This document shows, in pieces, positions 46,507-55,640 of a stretch of DNA of 64,000 bases; within the stretch, counting starts at the first letter, position 1, and the number at the start of each line of letters is the position of its first letter. The notes below the pieces were generated by a model that had not been told where the DNA came from, ran no database searches, and was given only the letters and a program-made list of their open reading frames with translations. The position numbers and the translations under genes are program-made. The stretch is from JANWXD01 sp035575135. Its GTDB lineage: Bacteria; Acidobacteriota; Terriglobia; Bryobacterales; Bryobacteraceae. The stretch covers positions 1 to 64,000 of the forward strand of contig DATLYE010000005.1 of assembly GCA_035575135.1 (NCBI GenBank), read 5' to 3'.

Positions 46507-48810
46507 TTATCCCGCAACCGTCTGGGGCGTTTGTATGCGCGGGAGCCGGGGTCCGCCGACGCATTCCTGAGCGTCCACAACGGCGATGGCGGCCATGTTG
46601 ACGATGTCGGTGACTTCGCAACCACGCTGGAGCACGTGCACGGGACGGGAAAGGCCCATCAGGATCGGGCCGATGGCCTCCGCTCCTCCGATGCGCATCA
46701 GCAGCTTGTAGGCGATATTGCCGGCCTCGAGATCCGGAAAGATCAGCACATTGGCTCCGCCCCGGAGGACGCTAAACGGGTAGGTTTGCTCGATGATCTC
46801 CGGTACGACGGCGGTGTCGGCTTGCATTTCACCGTCCACCATGAGTTCGGGGAAACGCTCATGGAGCATTTCGACGGCCCGGCGAACCTTTTCGGCGAGC
46901 GGATGGCGCGTGCTACCGAAGTTCGAAAACGACAGCATCGCAACGCGGGGCTCGATGTCGAAGCGGCGAGCGGTTTCGGCAGTGAGGACCGCAATTTCAA
47001 CCAGGTCCTCGGCGGTGGGTTCGATATTGACGGTCGTGTCGGCCAGAAAGTAGATGTCGCCCTTGGGGGTGATGAGCACGTAGAGGCCGGCGACGCGCCG
47101 GAGCCCGGGGCGGACGGCAAGGACCTGGAGGGCGGGGCGGATGGTGTCCGGGTAGTGCTGCGTGAGGCCGCTGATGAGGGCGTCTGCATCGCCCATGCGC
47201 ACCATCAAGGAGCCGAAGACGTTGCGGTTGAGCACCAGCTCTTCGGCCTCGCTGCGCGTCACTCCCTTGCGATGGCGCAGCCGGTAGAGCTCTTCGATGT
47301 AATCCGGCAGCCGGGCAAAGCAGGGCGGATTGACGATGACGGCTCCGTTCAGGCTGAGGCGTAATTCCTGGGCCGTGGAGCGGATGCGGGCTTCATCGCC
47401 GAGCAGAATCGGGCGGGCGATTTTTTCATCCACGAGAATCTGGCAGGCGCGCAGGATTTTCGTTTCTTCGCCTTCCGGAAAGACGACGCGTTTGGGATCA
47501 CGCTGTGCCTTGTGGATCATCACGCGCATGATTTCCTGCGCTTTCCCCAGGCGGCGCTGGAGGGCTTCCTTGTATTCGTCAACATCCACAGGCTGCTGGG
47601 CCACGCCGCTGTCCATGGCGGCTTTGGCGACGGCAGAGGCCACCCAGATGAGGACACGCGTATCAAAGGGCTTGGGGATGATGTAGTCCCGGCCGAACTC
47701 CAGGCGCTCCACGCCGTAGGCCCGGCGCACGGAGTCCGGCACGTCCTGCTTGGCGAGGGCGGCCAGAGCGCGGGTGGCGGCCAGCTTCATCTCGTCGTTG
47801 ATGGCCGTCGCCCGCACGTCCAGGGCTCCGCGAAAGATAAAGGGGAACCCGAGCACGTTGTTCACCTGGTTGGGATAGTCCGAGCGGCCGGTGGCCATGA
47901 TCACATCCGGCCGCGTGGCCACGGCAACCTCGTAGGGAATCTCCGGGTCCGGGTTGGCCATGGCGAAGACGATCGGATTCGAGGCCATGGACAGCAGCAT
48001 TTCCGGCGTAACGCAGTTGGCCGTCGAGAGACCGCAGAAGACATCCGCCCCGCGCAGGACTTCGGCCAAGGTGCGGGCTCCCGTTTCCTGGGCGAAACGC
48101 TCCTTGTAGGGATTCATTCCCTCTTTGCGGCCCTTGTAGATGACGCCCTTGGTGTCGCACATGAAGATGTTTTCCCGGAGCGCGCCCAGCTTGATGTAGT
48201 GTTCGGCGCAGGCGATCGCGCTGGCTCCGGCGCCGTTGAAGACGATCTTGACTTCGTCAATGCGCTTGCCTGCGAGTTCAAGGGCGTTGAGCAAGGCCGC
48301 ACCGGAAATGATGGCGGTGCCGTGCTGGTCGTCATGAAAGACCGGGATTCGAAGTGTGCGCCGGAGCTCTTCCTCGATTTCAAAGCACTCCGGCGCCTTG
48401 ATGTCCTCCAGGTTGATGCCGCCGACGGCGGGTTCGAGCAACTGACAGGCCCGGATGACCTCCTTGGGGTCCTCGGTGGCCAGTTCGAGGTCGAAGACGT
48501 CAATGTCCGCAAACCGCTTGAAGAGCACCCCCTTGCCCTCCATGACGGGTTTGGCGGCAGCCGCTCCGATGTTGCCCAAGCCGAGGACCGCGGTGCCGTT
48601 GGTGACCACGGCAACGAGGTTGCCTTTGGCGGTGTACTTGTAAGCCAAAGCCGGGTCCCGGTAGATTTCCATGCAGGGAGCGGCAACGCCGGGCGTGTAA
48701 GCCAGACTGAGATCACGCTGGGTGCGGCAGGGTTTGGTCGCGATGATGGCGAGCTTACCTGCCGGCGGCGCGGCGTGATATTCCAGTGCATCCTCTTTAC
48801 GGATGGTCAT
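46507..48810 (-). CDS. maeB: NADP-dependent malic enzyme with phosphotransacetylase-like domain
   Basis: This 767-residue two-domain protein has the MaeB architecture. The malic-enzyme part (residues 1-430) shows SLAYTPGVAAPC, AVLGLGNIGA, FHDDQHGTA, and VFNGAGASAIA. The second part (about 440-767) is the phosphate-acetyltransferase-like regulatory domain (KRVVFPEGEETKILRA, GGANVLIFPDLEAGNI). It would turn malate into pyruvate and NADPH. The ATG at 48810 has GGAAAGGA 8 nt upstream; the longer frame to 48903 is rejected because it lacks family sequence. Length is close to E. coli MaeB. Confidence 0.95.
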   Translation of the reverse strand: MTIRKEDALEYHAAPPAGKLAIIATKPCRTQRDLSLAYTPGVAAPCMEIYRDPALAYKYTAKGNLVAVVTNGTAVLGLGNIGAAAAKPVMEGKGVLFKRFADIDVFDLELATEDPKEVIRACQLLEPAVGGINLEDIKAPECFEIEEELRRTLRIPVFHDDQHGTAIISGAALLNALELAGKRIDEVKIVFNGAGASAIACAEHYIKLGALRENIFMCDTKGVIYKGRKEGMNPYKERFAQETGARTLAEVLRGADVFCGLSTANCVTPEMLLSMASNPIVFAMANPDPEIPYEVAVATRPDVIMATGRSDYPNQVNNVLGFPFIFRGALDVRATAINDEMKLAATRALAALAKQDVPDSVRRAYGVERLEFGRDYIIPKPFDTRVLIWVASAVAKAAMDSGVAQQPVDVDEYKEALQRRLGKAQEIMRVMIHKAQRDPKRVVFPEGEETKILRACQILVDEKIARPILLGDEARIRSTAQELRLSLNGAVIVNPPCFARLPDYIEELYRLRHRKGVTRSEAEELVLNRNVFGSLMVRMGDADALISGLTQHYPDTIRPALQVLAVRPGLRRVAGLYVLITPKGDIYFLADTTVNIEPTAEDLVEIAVLTAETARRFDIEPRVAMLSFSNFGSTRHPLAEKVRRAVEMLHERFPELMVDGEMQADTAVVPEIIEQTYPFSVLRGGANVLIFPDLEAGNIAYKLLMRIGGAEAIGPILMGLSRPVHVLQRGCEVTDIVNMAAIAVVDAQECVGGPRLPRIQTPQTVAG

Positions 48811-48901
48811 GGCAAAGTCCTTTCCACTCCCTTTGTACTCCTTTTGGGGAAGGCCGGCGTCTCGTTGCGCGCAACGCCCTGGGTTAAGATGGGGACAGGC
48901 C

Positions 48902-49666
48902 ATGCCGGTTCCGCCCGTTCCACCGCTGCTGGAGCACCTCAGCCGGAGGCCTTTCTCCTTTTACCCTCCGATCCTGAACATCGAACACAATGAGTGGCTG
49001 CTGCGCCGCGAGACCTGGTCGGAGATTCTGGTGGTGAACTGCAAGACCGGCCAGGAGGTGTGGATTCCCCGCCGTTACCTGGGAGAGATCTCCAGCGTGG
49101 ATGAGCCGGTGATGATCGTGGGTCTCACCAAGGAGCTGGAGTACAAGGCCGGCTCGGTGTGGCCGCACGAGCGGCGGGTCATCGAGATGCCGCGCGCGGT
49201 CGGTGAAACCCGGCGCCCGGCGGCGGAAGCGCCGGAAAAGCCGGCTCCCGTGGTGGGCATCCGGCTGGAAGAAGGTCCGGAGCGGCGTGTGAGCCGTCTG
49301 ATCGGCGGCGCGCTGCTGCTGGTGCTGCTGTGCTGCGTGCTGCTGGTGATCGCCACGCGGCGTCCGGTGAGCTATCGCACCATCGAGCAATTTACGCTGG
49401 GGCTAACGGCGCAGGATGACTACTACTCGATCGTTCGCAAACTGGGTCCTCCGGGAGAAGACCGGTGGAGGGAAGGTGCAGGCGAATTGCAATACCGGCT
49501 CCTTTACTACCCGCGCCAGTCCGTGTTCTTGATCCTGATGGGAACCGACCGGGAAAACGCGCGCTACATCGGGGCCCTGGACAGGAACTGGAGGGTGGTG
49601 CATGCAGTCGAGCTTCCCAACGGAGCCAACAGCCGGGCCGTGCTCAGGAACTTACGGCGGTTCTAG
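48902..49666 (+). CDS. Membrane-anchored hypothetical protein
   Basis: A 254-residue protein of two soluble halves joined by one transmembrane segment near residues 134-154 (LIGGALLLVLLCCVLLVIAT). The N-terminal half contains LNIEHNEWLLRRETWSEILVVN and a positively charged stretch. The C-terminal half has DDYYSIVRKLGPPGEDRWREG. No catalytic motif is recognised. The start chosen is ATG at 48902, where the sequence becomes ordered; the open frame from 48803 adds low-complexity residues. It is divergent from maeB with 91 bp between starts. Confidence 0.6.
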   Translation: MPVPPVPPLLEHLSRRPFSFYPPILNIEHNEWLLRRETWSEILVVNCKTGQEVWIPRRYLGEISSVDEPVMIVGLTKELEYKAGSVWPHERRVIEMPRAVGETRRPAAEAPEKPAPVVGIRLEEGPERRVSRLIGGALLLVLLCCVLLVIATRRPVSYRTIEQFTLGLTAQDDYYSIVRKLGPPGEDRWREGAGELQYRLLYYPRQSVFLILMGTDRENARYIGALDRNWRVVHAVELPNGANSRAVLRNLRRF

Positions 49667-49760
49667 CCGACCAAAGAGATCCTGCATGCCCCTCGCAAAA
49701 CCCGCGTTGCTGATGCTAGAGTAAGCTATCTGACTTTTTGTCGAAGGAGGAAAAAGTACG

Positions 49761-50633
49761 GTGGAGGGAATGGAGGGATACCAGGAATCACCGGGGCGGT
49801 CCAGGATTGTGCTCGCGGTGCTGATCGCGGCGGTGGCGGCGCTCGCGGTGGCCACGGTGGTGCTGTTCCGCCAGGTGGATCAAACCCGGCGGCAAGTGGC
49901 GGAGGTGCGCCAGGCGTTGTTAGGTGAGGTAGAAAAACTCCGGAAAGCCTCTTCCGTTGCCACGGAGGCCCACCGGCAACATCTGGACAGCCTGCGGCAG
50001 GAGCTGGAGGCCGCCCGGCGCAGCGCAGCGGCCGCGGCCGGACAGGCGCGGGTCGAAGCCCTCCGGCGAGCTGAGGAACTCGCCAAGAAGCTGGAGGAAG
50101 AACAGGCCCGACAGCAGCAGGCGGTGGCCAGCGAGCTCAGCCAGGTGCGGCAAGCCGCCACGGAGGCCAGCGCGAGGATCGCCGACGTGCGCAGCGATGT
50201 GAGCAGCGTCCGTTCGGAGATTGCCGCAACCCGCTCGGAACTGGAGAAGACCATCGCCGAGCTGCGGAGCGTCCGGGGGGATCTGGGAGTGCAGAGCGGG
50301 CTGATTGCGACCAACGCCAAGGAGCTGGCCGCTCTGAAAGCGCTGGGCGAACGGAATTATTACGAGTTCACGCTGAACAAGACGCGCGACTTTCAGAAGG
50401 TCGGCGAGATCGCCATCAAGCTCAACAAGACCGATCCCAAGCGGCACAAGTTCTCGATCGAGCTCATAGCGGACGACAAGCGCGTGGAGAAAAAGGACCG
50501 TTACATCAACGAACCGCTGCAATTCTATGTGACAGGTTCCCGCATTCCTTACGAGATTGTGGTGAACGAGGTACGGAAGGATCAGATCATCGGGTATCTG
50601 TCCACGCCGAAAGTGCGGGCCGAGCGCAAGTGA
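49761..50633 (+). CDS. Coiled-coil membrane protein, paralogue 1
   Basis: A 290-residue protein with one transmembrane segment (residues 16-36), a long coiled-coil (about 40-170) and a globular C-terminal domain of about 100 residues (LGERNYYEFTLNKTRDFQKVGEIAIKLNK ...). From RSELEKTIAEL to the end it is nearly the same as the next gene, so the two arose by tandem duplication. The start is GTG at 49761, after AAGGAGG; an ATG 9 bp later is possible. No enzyme motif is seen. The C-terminal domain may bind a ligand or partner outside the membrane. Confidence 0.75.
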   Translation: MEGMEGYQESPGRSRIVLAVLIAAVAALAVATVVLFRQVDQTRRQVAEVRQALLGEVEKLRKASSVATEAHRQHLDSLRQELEAARRSAAAAAGQARVEALRRAEELAKKLEEEQARQQQAVASELSQVRQAATEASARIADVRSDVSSVRSEIAATRSELEKTIAELRSVRGDLGVQSGLIATNAKELAALKALGERNYYEFTLNKTRDFQKVGEIAIKLNKTDPKRHKFSIELIADDKRVEKKDRYINEPLQFYVTGSRIPYEIVVNEVRKDQIIGYLSTPKVRAERK

Positions 50634-50689
50634 GGCCGCGGAGCTCGGCGGGAAAGATCTTCCTGACTGCCCTGTAGGATTTTCGCAAG

Positions 50690-50724
50690 GAACCCCTCGG
50701 ATGCCTGCGGGGTTCTTTGTTTTC
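50690..50724 (+). terminator. Intrinsic terminator after coiled-coil gene 1
   Basis: GAACCCC and GGGGTTC pair over a 12-nt loop and are followed by TTTGTTTT. It lies between the two paralogous coiled-coil genes, so they are probably separate transcripts. Confidence 0.85.
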
Positions 50725-50780
50725 AACGACATACTCATTGGCCTTCCGCGTGCAGTCCAAAGGGTCAGGAGAGAAAGCCA

Positions 50781-51659
50781 ATGAGCAGTCAGGAAACCAT
50801 TCAGCCCGCCTCCTCCCGCCGGGGCGGCGTGGCGATACCGATTCTGTTTGGCCTGGTCATCGCCCTGGTGGCCGCCAACGTGTTCTTGTTCAGCCAGATC
50901 AGCGGCCTGAAAACGGAGCTGTCCGGCACCCGGGATGCCATCCTCGCCGAGCTGGCGAAAGTGAAAGAGGCATCCAACGTCACCACGGCGGCGAGCCGGC
51001 AGCGTATCGAAGATCTGCGCGCGGAGCTGGAAGCCGCGCGGCGGCAGGCGGCGGTGGCGGCCGGCCGCGCCAAGAAAGATGCGCTCGAACACGCCGAACA
51101 AATTGCAAAGCGGCTGGAGGAGGAGCAGCTCCGACAGCAACAGCAGCTTGCCAGCGAGCTGGGTCAGGTCAAGGAAGTGGCGGCTACGGCCCACACCAAG
51201 CTGGCGGACGTTTCAAGCGAAGTAGGCACGGTGAAGACCGAGGTGGCCTCCACGCGTTCAGAGCTCGAAAAGACGATTGCGGAGCTGAAGAGCGTCCGGG
51301 GCGACCTGGGAGTGCAAAGCGGACTGATCGCCACCAACGCCAAGGAGTTGGCGGCCCTGAAGGCGCTGGGGGAGCGCAATTATTTTGAGTTCAACCTGGC
51401 CAAGACCAAGACGCCGCAGCGCGTCGGAGATGTGGCGATTCAGCTCAAGAAGGCCGATCCCAAGCGCAACCGGTACACCATCGAAGTCATCGCCGATGAC
51501 AAGCGGGTGGAAAAGAAGGACAAGACCGCCAATGAGCCCGTTCAGTTCTATGTGTCCGGCAGCGCCATTCCGTACGAGATTGTCGTAAACGAAGTGAGAA
51601 AGGATCGCGTCGTGGGTTACCTGGCAACGCCCAAGGTCACCCAAGCCCGCAAAGGCTGA
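50781..51659 (+). CDS. Coiled-coil membrane protein, paralogue 2
   Basis: A 292-residue protein with the same layout as the preceding gene: one transmembrane segment (residues 17-37), a coiled-coil (about 40-170) and the same C-terminal domain. Over the region starting RSELEKTIAELKSVRGDLG the two proteins are close to identical; the N-terminal coiled-coils have drifted more. The ATG at 50781 has GGAGAG upstream. An intrinsic terminator separates it from copy 1 and another follows it, so dosage and expression could be set independently. Confidence 0.8.
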   Translation: MSSQETIQPASSRRGGVAIPILFGLVIALVAANVFLFSQISGLKTELSGTRDAILAELAKVKEASNVTTAASRQRIEDLRAELEAARRQAAVAAGRAKKDALEHAEQIAKRLEEEQLRQQQQLASELGQVKEVAATAHTKLADVSSEVGTVKTEVASTRSELEKTIAELKSVRGDLGVQSGLIATNAKELAALKALGERNYFEFNLAKTKTPQRVGDVAIQLKKADPKRNRYTIEVIADDKRVEKKDKTANEPVQFYVSGSAIPYEIVVNEVRKDRVVGYLATPKVTQARKG

Positions 51660-51750
51660 TGCTGTTCGGTCTTACACAGGCCGCCCTCAGCCTGTGTTCC
51701 TCCCGCGAGCGCGCCTGAGGAGCCACGGAGGAGAACCCAGCGCTCGCTCC

Positions 51751-52545
51751 TTAGTCGAGGGGAAGGCCGGAAACGAGCAATCGTTCCGGCCTTTTTATTT
51801 CAATGCGCAGCCTCTCGCCGAGGGCCAGGTTTCCGGCGAGGGTCAAGGTGTAGTGGGAGCGAAGGACTTCGAAGATGCGAGGCCCCGGCGGATCCTTGGA
51901 AGCCCGCTGCATGTCCCTCAAGCTGAAGGATGCTCCCCCGGTCTGCTGGGCCAGCCGCTCGAAAAGACTCCGTTCGTAGCCCAGAATGTAAACCGGATAA
52001 ATGGACACGGCGTTACGGCGCGCCAGCCGCAAAACCTGGCGCTCGCTGACGCGGCTGTCACCCTCCACCCCGGTGGTCAGCAACACGATCACCCGGCGGA
52101 AACTGCTGTGCTGGAACCCTCCGTCAATGGCGGCGTAGAGAGCGTCGAGCAACCGAGGGGGATTTCCGTACTTGACCGAGCCGAGAGCACGGCGCAGCAA
52201 TTCCTGGCTCGAGGTGAAGTCCTGGATCAGGTCGGCCGCCGAATGGAACGCTACAATCGCCATCTGCTCTTTCGGCTGGAGCTGCGCGATCAGGTTATCG
52301 GCCACGGGCTGCACCATCTCGCCGAGCAGGCTGGTATCCAGCAGAAGCATCACGTCCATGAGGCTGGAGGAAAACTCGGCGGCCTCCACGCGCCGGGGCG
52401 CGCCGTCATCGAAAACGGCAAAGTCTTCCTTTTTGAGGTCCGTGACCGGACGGCCGGACTTTTTTTCGACGACCGTCACCAGAAGCCGCGTGGCGGCCAG
52501 AGCGGGTTCGACCAGCAGGAGACCGAATAGCAGCAGGGGGATCAC
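51751..52545 (-). CDS. VWFA-related acidobacterial domain protein (exported)
   Basis: A 264-residue protein with a signal peptide (IPLLLFGLLLVEPALA) and a von Willebrand factor A fold. DVMLLLDTSLLGEM corresponds to the MIDAS region, but it reads DTSLL rather than D-x-S-x-S, so metal binding may be altered. VIVLLTTGVEGDSR and VYILGYERS follow as in the VWFA-related family common in Acidobacteria. The start is GTG at 52545, with AAGGAG 6 nt upstream; an ATG at 52584 would add 13 residues in front of the signal. The partner or ligand is unknown. Confidence 0.82.
   Translation of the reverse strand: MIPLLLFGLLLVEPALAATRLLVTVVEKKSGRPVTDLKKEDFAVFDDGAPRRVEAAEFSSSLMDVMLLLDTSLLGEMVQPVADNLIAQLQPKEQMAIVAFHSAADLIQDFTSSQELLRRALGSVKYGNPPRLLDALYAAIDGGFQHSSFRRVIVLLTTGVEGDSRVSERQVLRLARRNAVSIYPVYILGYERSLFERLAQQTGGASFSLRDMQRASKDPPGPRIFEVLRSHYTLTLAGNLALGERLRIEIKRPERLLVSGLPLD
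51763..51800 (+). terminator. Intrinsic terminator of coiled-coil gene 2, inside the end of the convergent VWA gene
   Basis: AAGGCCGGAA (51763-51772) pairs with TTCCGGCCTT (51784-51793) and is followed by TTTATTT on the plus strand. It overlaps the last codons of the VWA gene on the other strand, so one sequence serves as a terminator and as coding DNA. Confidence 0.8.
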
Positions 52546-52656
52546 CAGACGCTCCTTGCAGTCAGTATAGTACCGAGTCTGCATTGCTGCGCCGGCGAGG
52601 CTCCGAAGGAGAGGAGCATTGTCCGGCGGCCACGGGCAGCGGGGAAGCCATCCCGC

Positions 52657-53760
52657 CTAGGTTTCCGTTTTCTCGACGAGCTTGTCCACGGGCACGCAAT
52701 AGAGAGCGGATTTGCCGTCCTTGTCGCTCTGGAAGAAGATGTGCTGGCTGTCGGGCGCGAACATGGGGGAAGTCTGGGAAGGGTCCGAAGCCCGGTGCTC
52801 GCAGAGAGTCAGTTCGCGGCGCGCCACCCGAAGCAACAGGAGAATATGCGGGGCGGCGGGGTTGCGGCTTGCTCCGACGAACACCGACGCGTCGGCATTC
52901 CGGCCGAAGTGGACAAACTGACTGGTGGTGGAGACGAGGGTGTCGGCGTGGGTGTCGGGCGTATGCTCCCGGATGGCGTGGAGTGCACGCCGGTCCTCGG
53001 GGAAGTGCAGGTAAAGCACGGTTCTGCCGTCTGCGGCCCAGATCGCCGGTCCGACCCGGCCAGGCGGCAGCCTCAGCCTGCGGTTGTCCTGCCCGTCGTA
53101 GTTGACGAGCCACAGCTCGTCACCTTTGCGGTACAGGATGCCGTCGCGCTTCGGACGGGGCTGAGGTTCGTTCAAAACAGCATCGGACTCGGTGACGGTG
53201 AGCTGCTCGTTCTTGAAGAGATTGACCAAGCGGAGCCTCCACCGCCCGCCTCCGGCCTCGGTCACGGCTGCGTGCCTTCCGTCGCCCGCAAGGCTCACTG
53301 CCGTGATCTTCCAATCGGCCGGGCAACGGTAGATCTCCCGGTCGCGAAGACCGGAGAAGCTCACCTGGTGCAGGGAATCGCCGTCGGAATAACAGAAGCT
53401 GCGGTCGTCGGCAAACAGTGACAGGGATGCCGGATCCAAGCGGGAAGCGCTGGTGAGCAGCCGCATTTCACCGCTTTTGAGCTCCATCCGGAAAGCCTGC
53501 ATGGAACCCGTGCGGTCGCTGGCAAACAGCAGGAACCCGGCGCGGCGGGCCAGAGAACGGTTGTAGTAAGCGGGGAGGACGCTCGTGTAAATGGGCGCGG
53601 TGAGGCGGAAGACTTCAAACTCAGTGGCGCGGTCCAGAAACCGAACCTTTTCCGAAGGAAAGATTCGACCTTTTTCCTCGGCCGCGGGCAGGCCGAAGAC
53701 CGCGAGACTGGACAGAAGGGCGCGGCGTGTCCAGCTCCGGCTGCTTCCGTCGCCCTTCAT
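52657..53760 (-). CDS. Oligogalacturonate-lyase-like beta-propeller protein (exported)
   Basis: A 367-residue protein with a signal (RRALLSSLAVFGLPAA). It is built of WD40-like blades, for example LLFASDRTGSMQAFRMELKSGEMR and HIFFQSDKDGKSALYCV. The order of blades fits oligogalacturonate lyases, which break unsaturated pectin fragments, but I did not verify the metal-binding His residues. It could equally be a Tol-type propeller without activity. It lies alone, 111 bp upstream of the VWA gene on the same strand. Confidence 0.72.
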   Translation of the reverse strand: MKGDGSSRSWTRRALLSSLAVFGLPAAEEKGRIFPSEKVRFLDRATEFEVFRLTAPIYTSVLPAYYNRSLARRAGFLLFASDRTGSMQAFRMELKSGEMRLLTSASRLDPASLSLFADDRSFCYSDGDSLHQVSFSGLRDREIYRCPADWKITAVSLAGDGRHAAVTEAGGGRWRLRLVNLFKNEQLTVTESDAVLNEPQPRPKRDGILYRKGDELWLVNYDGQDNRRLRLPPGRVGPAIWAADGRTVLYLHFPEDRRALHAIREHTPDTHADTLVSTTSQFVHFGRNADASVFVGASRNPAAPHILLLLRVARRELTLCEHRASDPSQTSPMFAPDSQHIFFQSDKDGKSALYCVPVDKLVEKTET

Positions 53761-53799
53761 AACGGCATCGTAGCACGGGCGCCGGAAGCCGCCGTGGCG

Positions 53800-54189
53800 C
53801 TACGGTAACGGTTCGGCGCGCAGGCAATGGTTGCGCAGCGCGGTGGCGCCCACGGCTCCAGCGGCACCCAAGTTAATGACGGAGAATGGCTTGTAGAGGT
53901 TGCTGTCCTTGCTGCGTTTGAGGAGTATGCCTTGCAAAACCAGCAAGCCTCCGGAGGCCGCGCCTTTGATCAAGATGCCCCGGCTCGTGTGAAACTGGCC
54001 CCGTGCATCGCGCAGTAGTGGGTTGGCTTCCGGCATGCCCCGGGACGAGGTGACGTCGGCGACATGAGCCGCCGCCAGCACCGCGGCCGAGGCAGCCCAG
54101 ATCTTTTTCCATTTGGATGCGCCTTCGGCCAGGCAGGGAAACGCTGCCGCGAGCAGAAGACTTGTCGCGGCGCGGGAGGCGATGTTCAC
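53800..54189 (-). CDS. Small exported hypothetical protein
   Basis: A 129-residue protein with an N-terminal signal (SLLLAAAFPCLA), followed by two further hydrophobic stretches (KIWAASAAVLAAAHVADVTSS and GAASGGLLVLQGILLK), so it is probably membrane-bound. The conserved-looking core is ADVTSSRGMPEANPLLRDARGQF. No known motif. The divergent FG-GAP gene starts 28 bp away. Confidence 0.6.
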   Translation of the reverse strand: MNIASRAATSLLLAAAFPCLAEGASKWKKIWAASAAVLAAAHVADVTSSRGMPEANPLLRDARGQFHTSRGILIKGAASGGLLVLQGILLKRSKDSNLYKPFSVINLGAAGAVGATALRNHCLRAEPLP

Positions 54190-54216
54190 AAGCTGTTAAT
54201 CGGCGGACACAGAACC

Positions 54217-55308
54217 ATGCTCCAGATTGAATGTCGGGCAGTGCTTTTGTTCGGGGCGCTTCTGGCATTTGCCGGATCCGTTGCCGCCTCGGGCGGAGAC
54301 TGGCGGTTCCACCCCGGCCCGCGGACGGCAGGCGGAATCCGCGGCGCGGCGCTCGGGCCAGACCGCACGGTCTACGCCTGGGGCAATGTGCTCGAGGTCT
54401 GGAAACCGCCGGAAGGCCGCTCGGTGGAGCTTGCCCGAGGGCCGTTCGGCGAGGGAGGCTGCACGCTGGATGTCAATCAAGACGGCCGGACGGATGTGGT
54501 TGTGCAGCGCAAGGACCCTTCGAGCAGTCTGGTCTGGCTCGATGCATCCAACTGGCAGGCACACACCATCGATACCGGCACGGTAGTCCAGGATGCCGCT
54601 GCCGCCGTGCTGTTCGGGCGGCGGGGTGTGCTGGCAGTGCACCAGTCCGCCCAGGTGCGGTTTTACCAGATTCCGGCACGCCCTGAGGGACCCTGGCCCT
54701 ACCGGGAGATTTACTCGTTTTACACACCGTCGCGACAGGGCGGTCTTCTGGTGGCGGACGTTGACGGCGACGGCCGCAGGGACATCCTGTGCGGAAACTA
54801 CTGGATTCGGAGTCCGGAACGGTATGAGTTGCCGTGGCGGCTGTTCGCCCTCAACACTTACAGCGAAACGCCCGAGGCAGCGATGCTGCGTATGGTTCTG
54901 GCAGACGTGGCGGGCCGCCGGGGATGGGATCTGGTGGTCGCTCAGCGGGAGCGTTCCGATGCGCGGCTGGCGTGGTTTGCACGGCCGGCAGACGTGCGCC
55001 GGCTGTGGATTGAACACCGTCTGGGCGACGAGCTTCGCCCGGCGTACCCCCAAGGTTTAGTCGCCGCGGATTTGGATGGCGACGGCCGTGTGGAGATCGC
55101 CGTCGGGGAAAATCACGGCCCTCAATCGCGCCTGCTGATTCTTTACAACCGCGGCGCCGGCAGGTTTGCGGCGAGCGAAGTCTTCCGGGGGACGCCCGTG
55201 CTGGCCCTGTGGGCAGCGGATGTAAACGGCGACGGCCGCCCGGATCTGGTGGGCGCCGGGCCCGACGGCGTCTTCTGGTGGGAAAACCGGCTTCAGCGCC
55301 GCAGGTAA
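54217..55308 (+). CDS. Secreted FG-GAP/VCBS repeat protein
   Basis: A 363-residue protein with a signal peptide (LLFGALLAFAGSVAAS). It has at least four calcium-loop repeats: DVNQDGRTDVVV, DVDGDGRRDILCG, DLDGDGRVEIAVG and DVNGDGRPDLVG. These define an integrin-type beta-propeller that binds calcium and usually mediates surface or glycan interactions. The ATG at 54217 begins at the signal; the longer frame to 54064 overlaps the opposite gene. It converges with the cupin gene with a 16-bp overlap. Confidence 0.85.
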   Translation: MLQIECRAVLLFGALLAFAGSVAASGGDWRFHPGPRTAGGIRGAALGPDRTVYAWGNVLEVWKPPEGRSVELARGPFGEGGCTLDVNQDGRTDVVVQRKDPSSSLVWLDASNWQAHTIDTGTVVQDAAAAVLFGRRGVLAVHQSAQVRFYQIPARPEGPWPYREIYSFYTPSRQGGLLVADVDGDGRRDILCGNYWIRSPERYELPWRLFALNTYSETPEAAMLRMVLADVAGRRGWDLVVAQRERSDARLAWFARPADVRRLWIEHRLGDELRPAYPQGLVAADLDGDGRVEIAVGENHGPQSRLLILYNRGAGRFAASEVFRGTPVLALWAADVNGDGRPDLVGAGPDGVFWWENRLQRRR

Positions 55309-55640
55309 GCGTCGTCGCCGCGGATCCAATCCTCGCGAACGGGAGAGAACAAGTCCACCGCCACGCTGTCCTCGAGCGCTTCGACCTGATGGGGGAGCTG
55401 GGGCGGGATCTGCACCGTTTCGCCTGCCTCGACTACGCGCTCTTCACCGCCCATGGTGAAGCGCAGGCGGCCACTTTCGAGCAGGGTGATCTGCTCGTTC
55501 GGGTGGCTGTGGAGCGGGACGACGGCGCCTTTGGCCAGGTGGATCCGCGCCACGGTCATGTTTTCGCCGTGGATCACCTGGCGGGCGAGGTGAGGGCTCA
55601 ACTGCTCCTTTTCGATCTGGTCCCAGCGGTAGACATTCAT
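55293..55640 (-). CDS. Small cupin protein
   Basis: A 115-residue single-domain cupin. The metal site is complete in pattern: HSHPNEQ (H44, H46, E49) and H84 in PQLPHQV. Such proteins range from isomerases and dioxygenases to ligand-binding proteins; the substrate is not predictable. Its ATG overlaps the stop of the upstream membrane glycosyltransferase-like gene (ATGA), so they form a two-gene operon. Confidence 0.88.
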   Translation of the reverse strand: MNVYRWDQIEKEQLSPHLARQVIHGENMTVARIHLAKGAVVPLHSHPNEQITLLESGRLRFTMGGEERVVEAGETVQIPPQLPHQVEALEDSVAVDLFSPVREDWIRGDDAYLRR

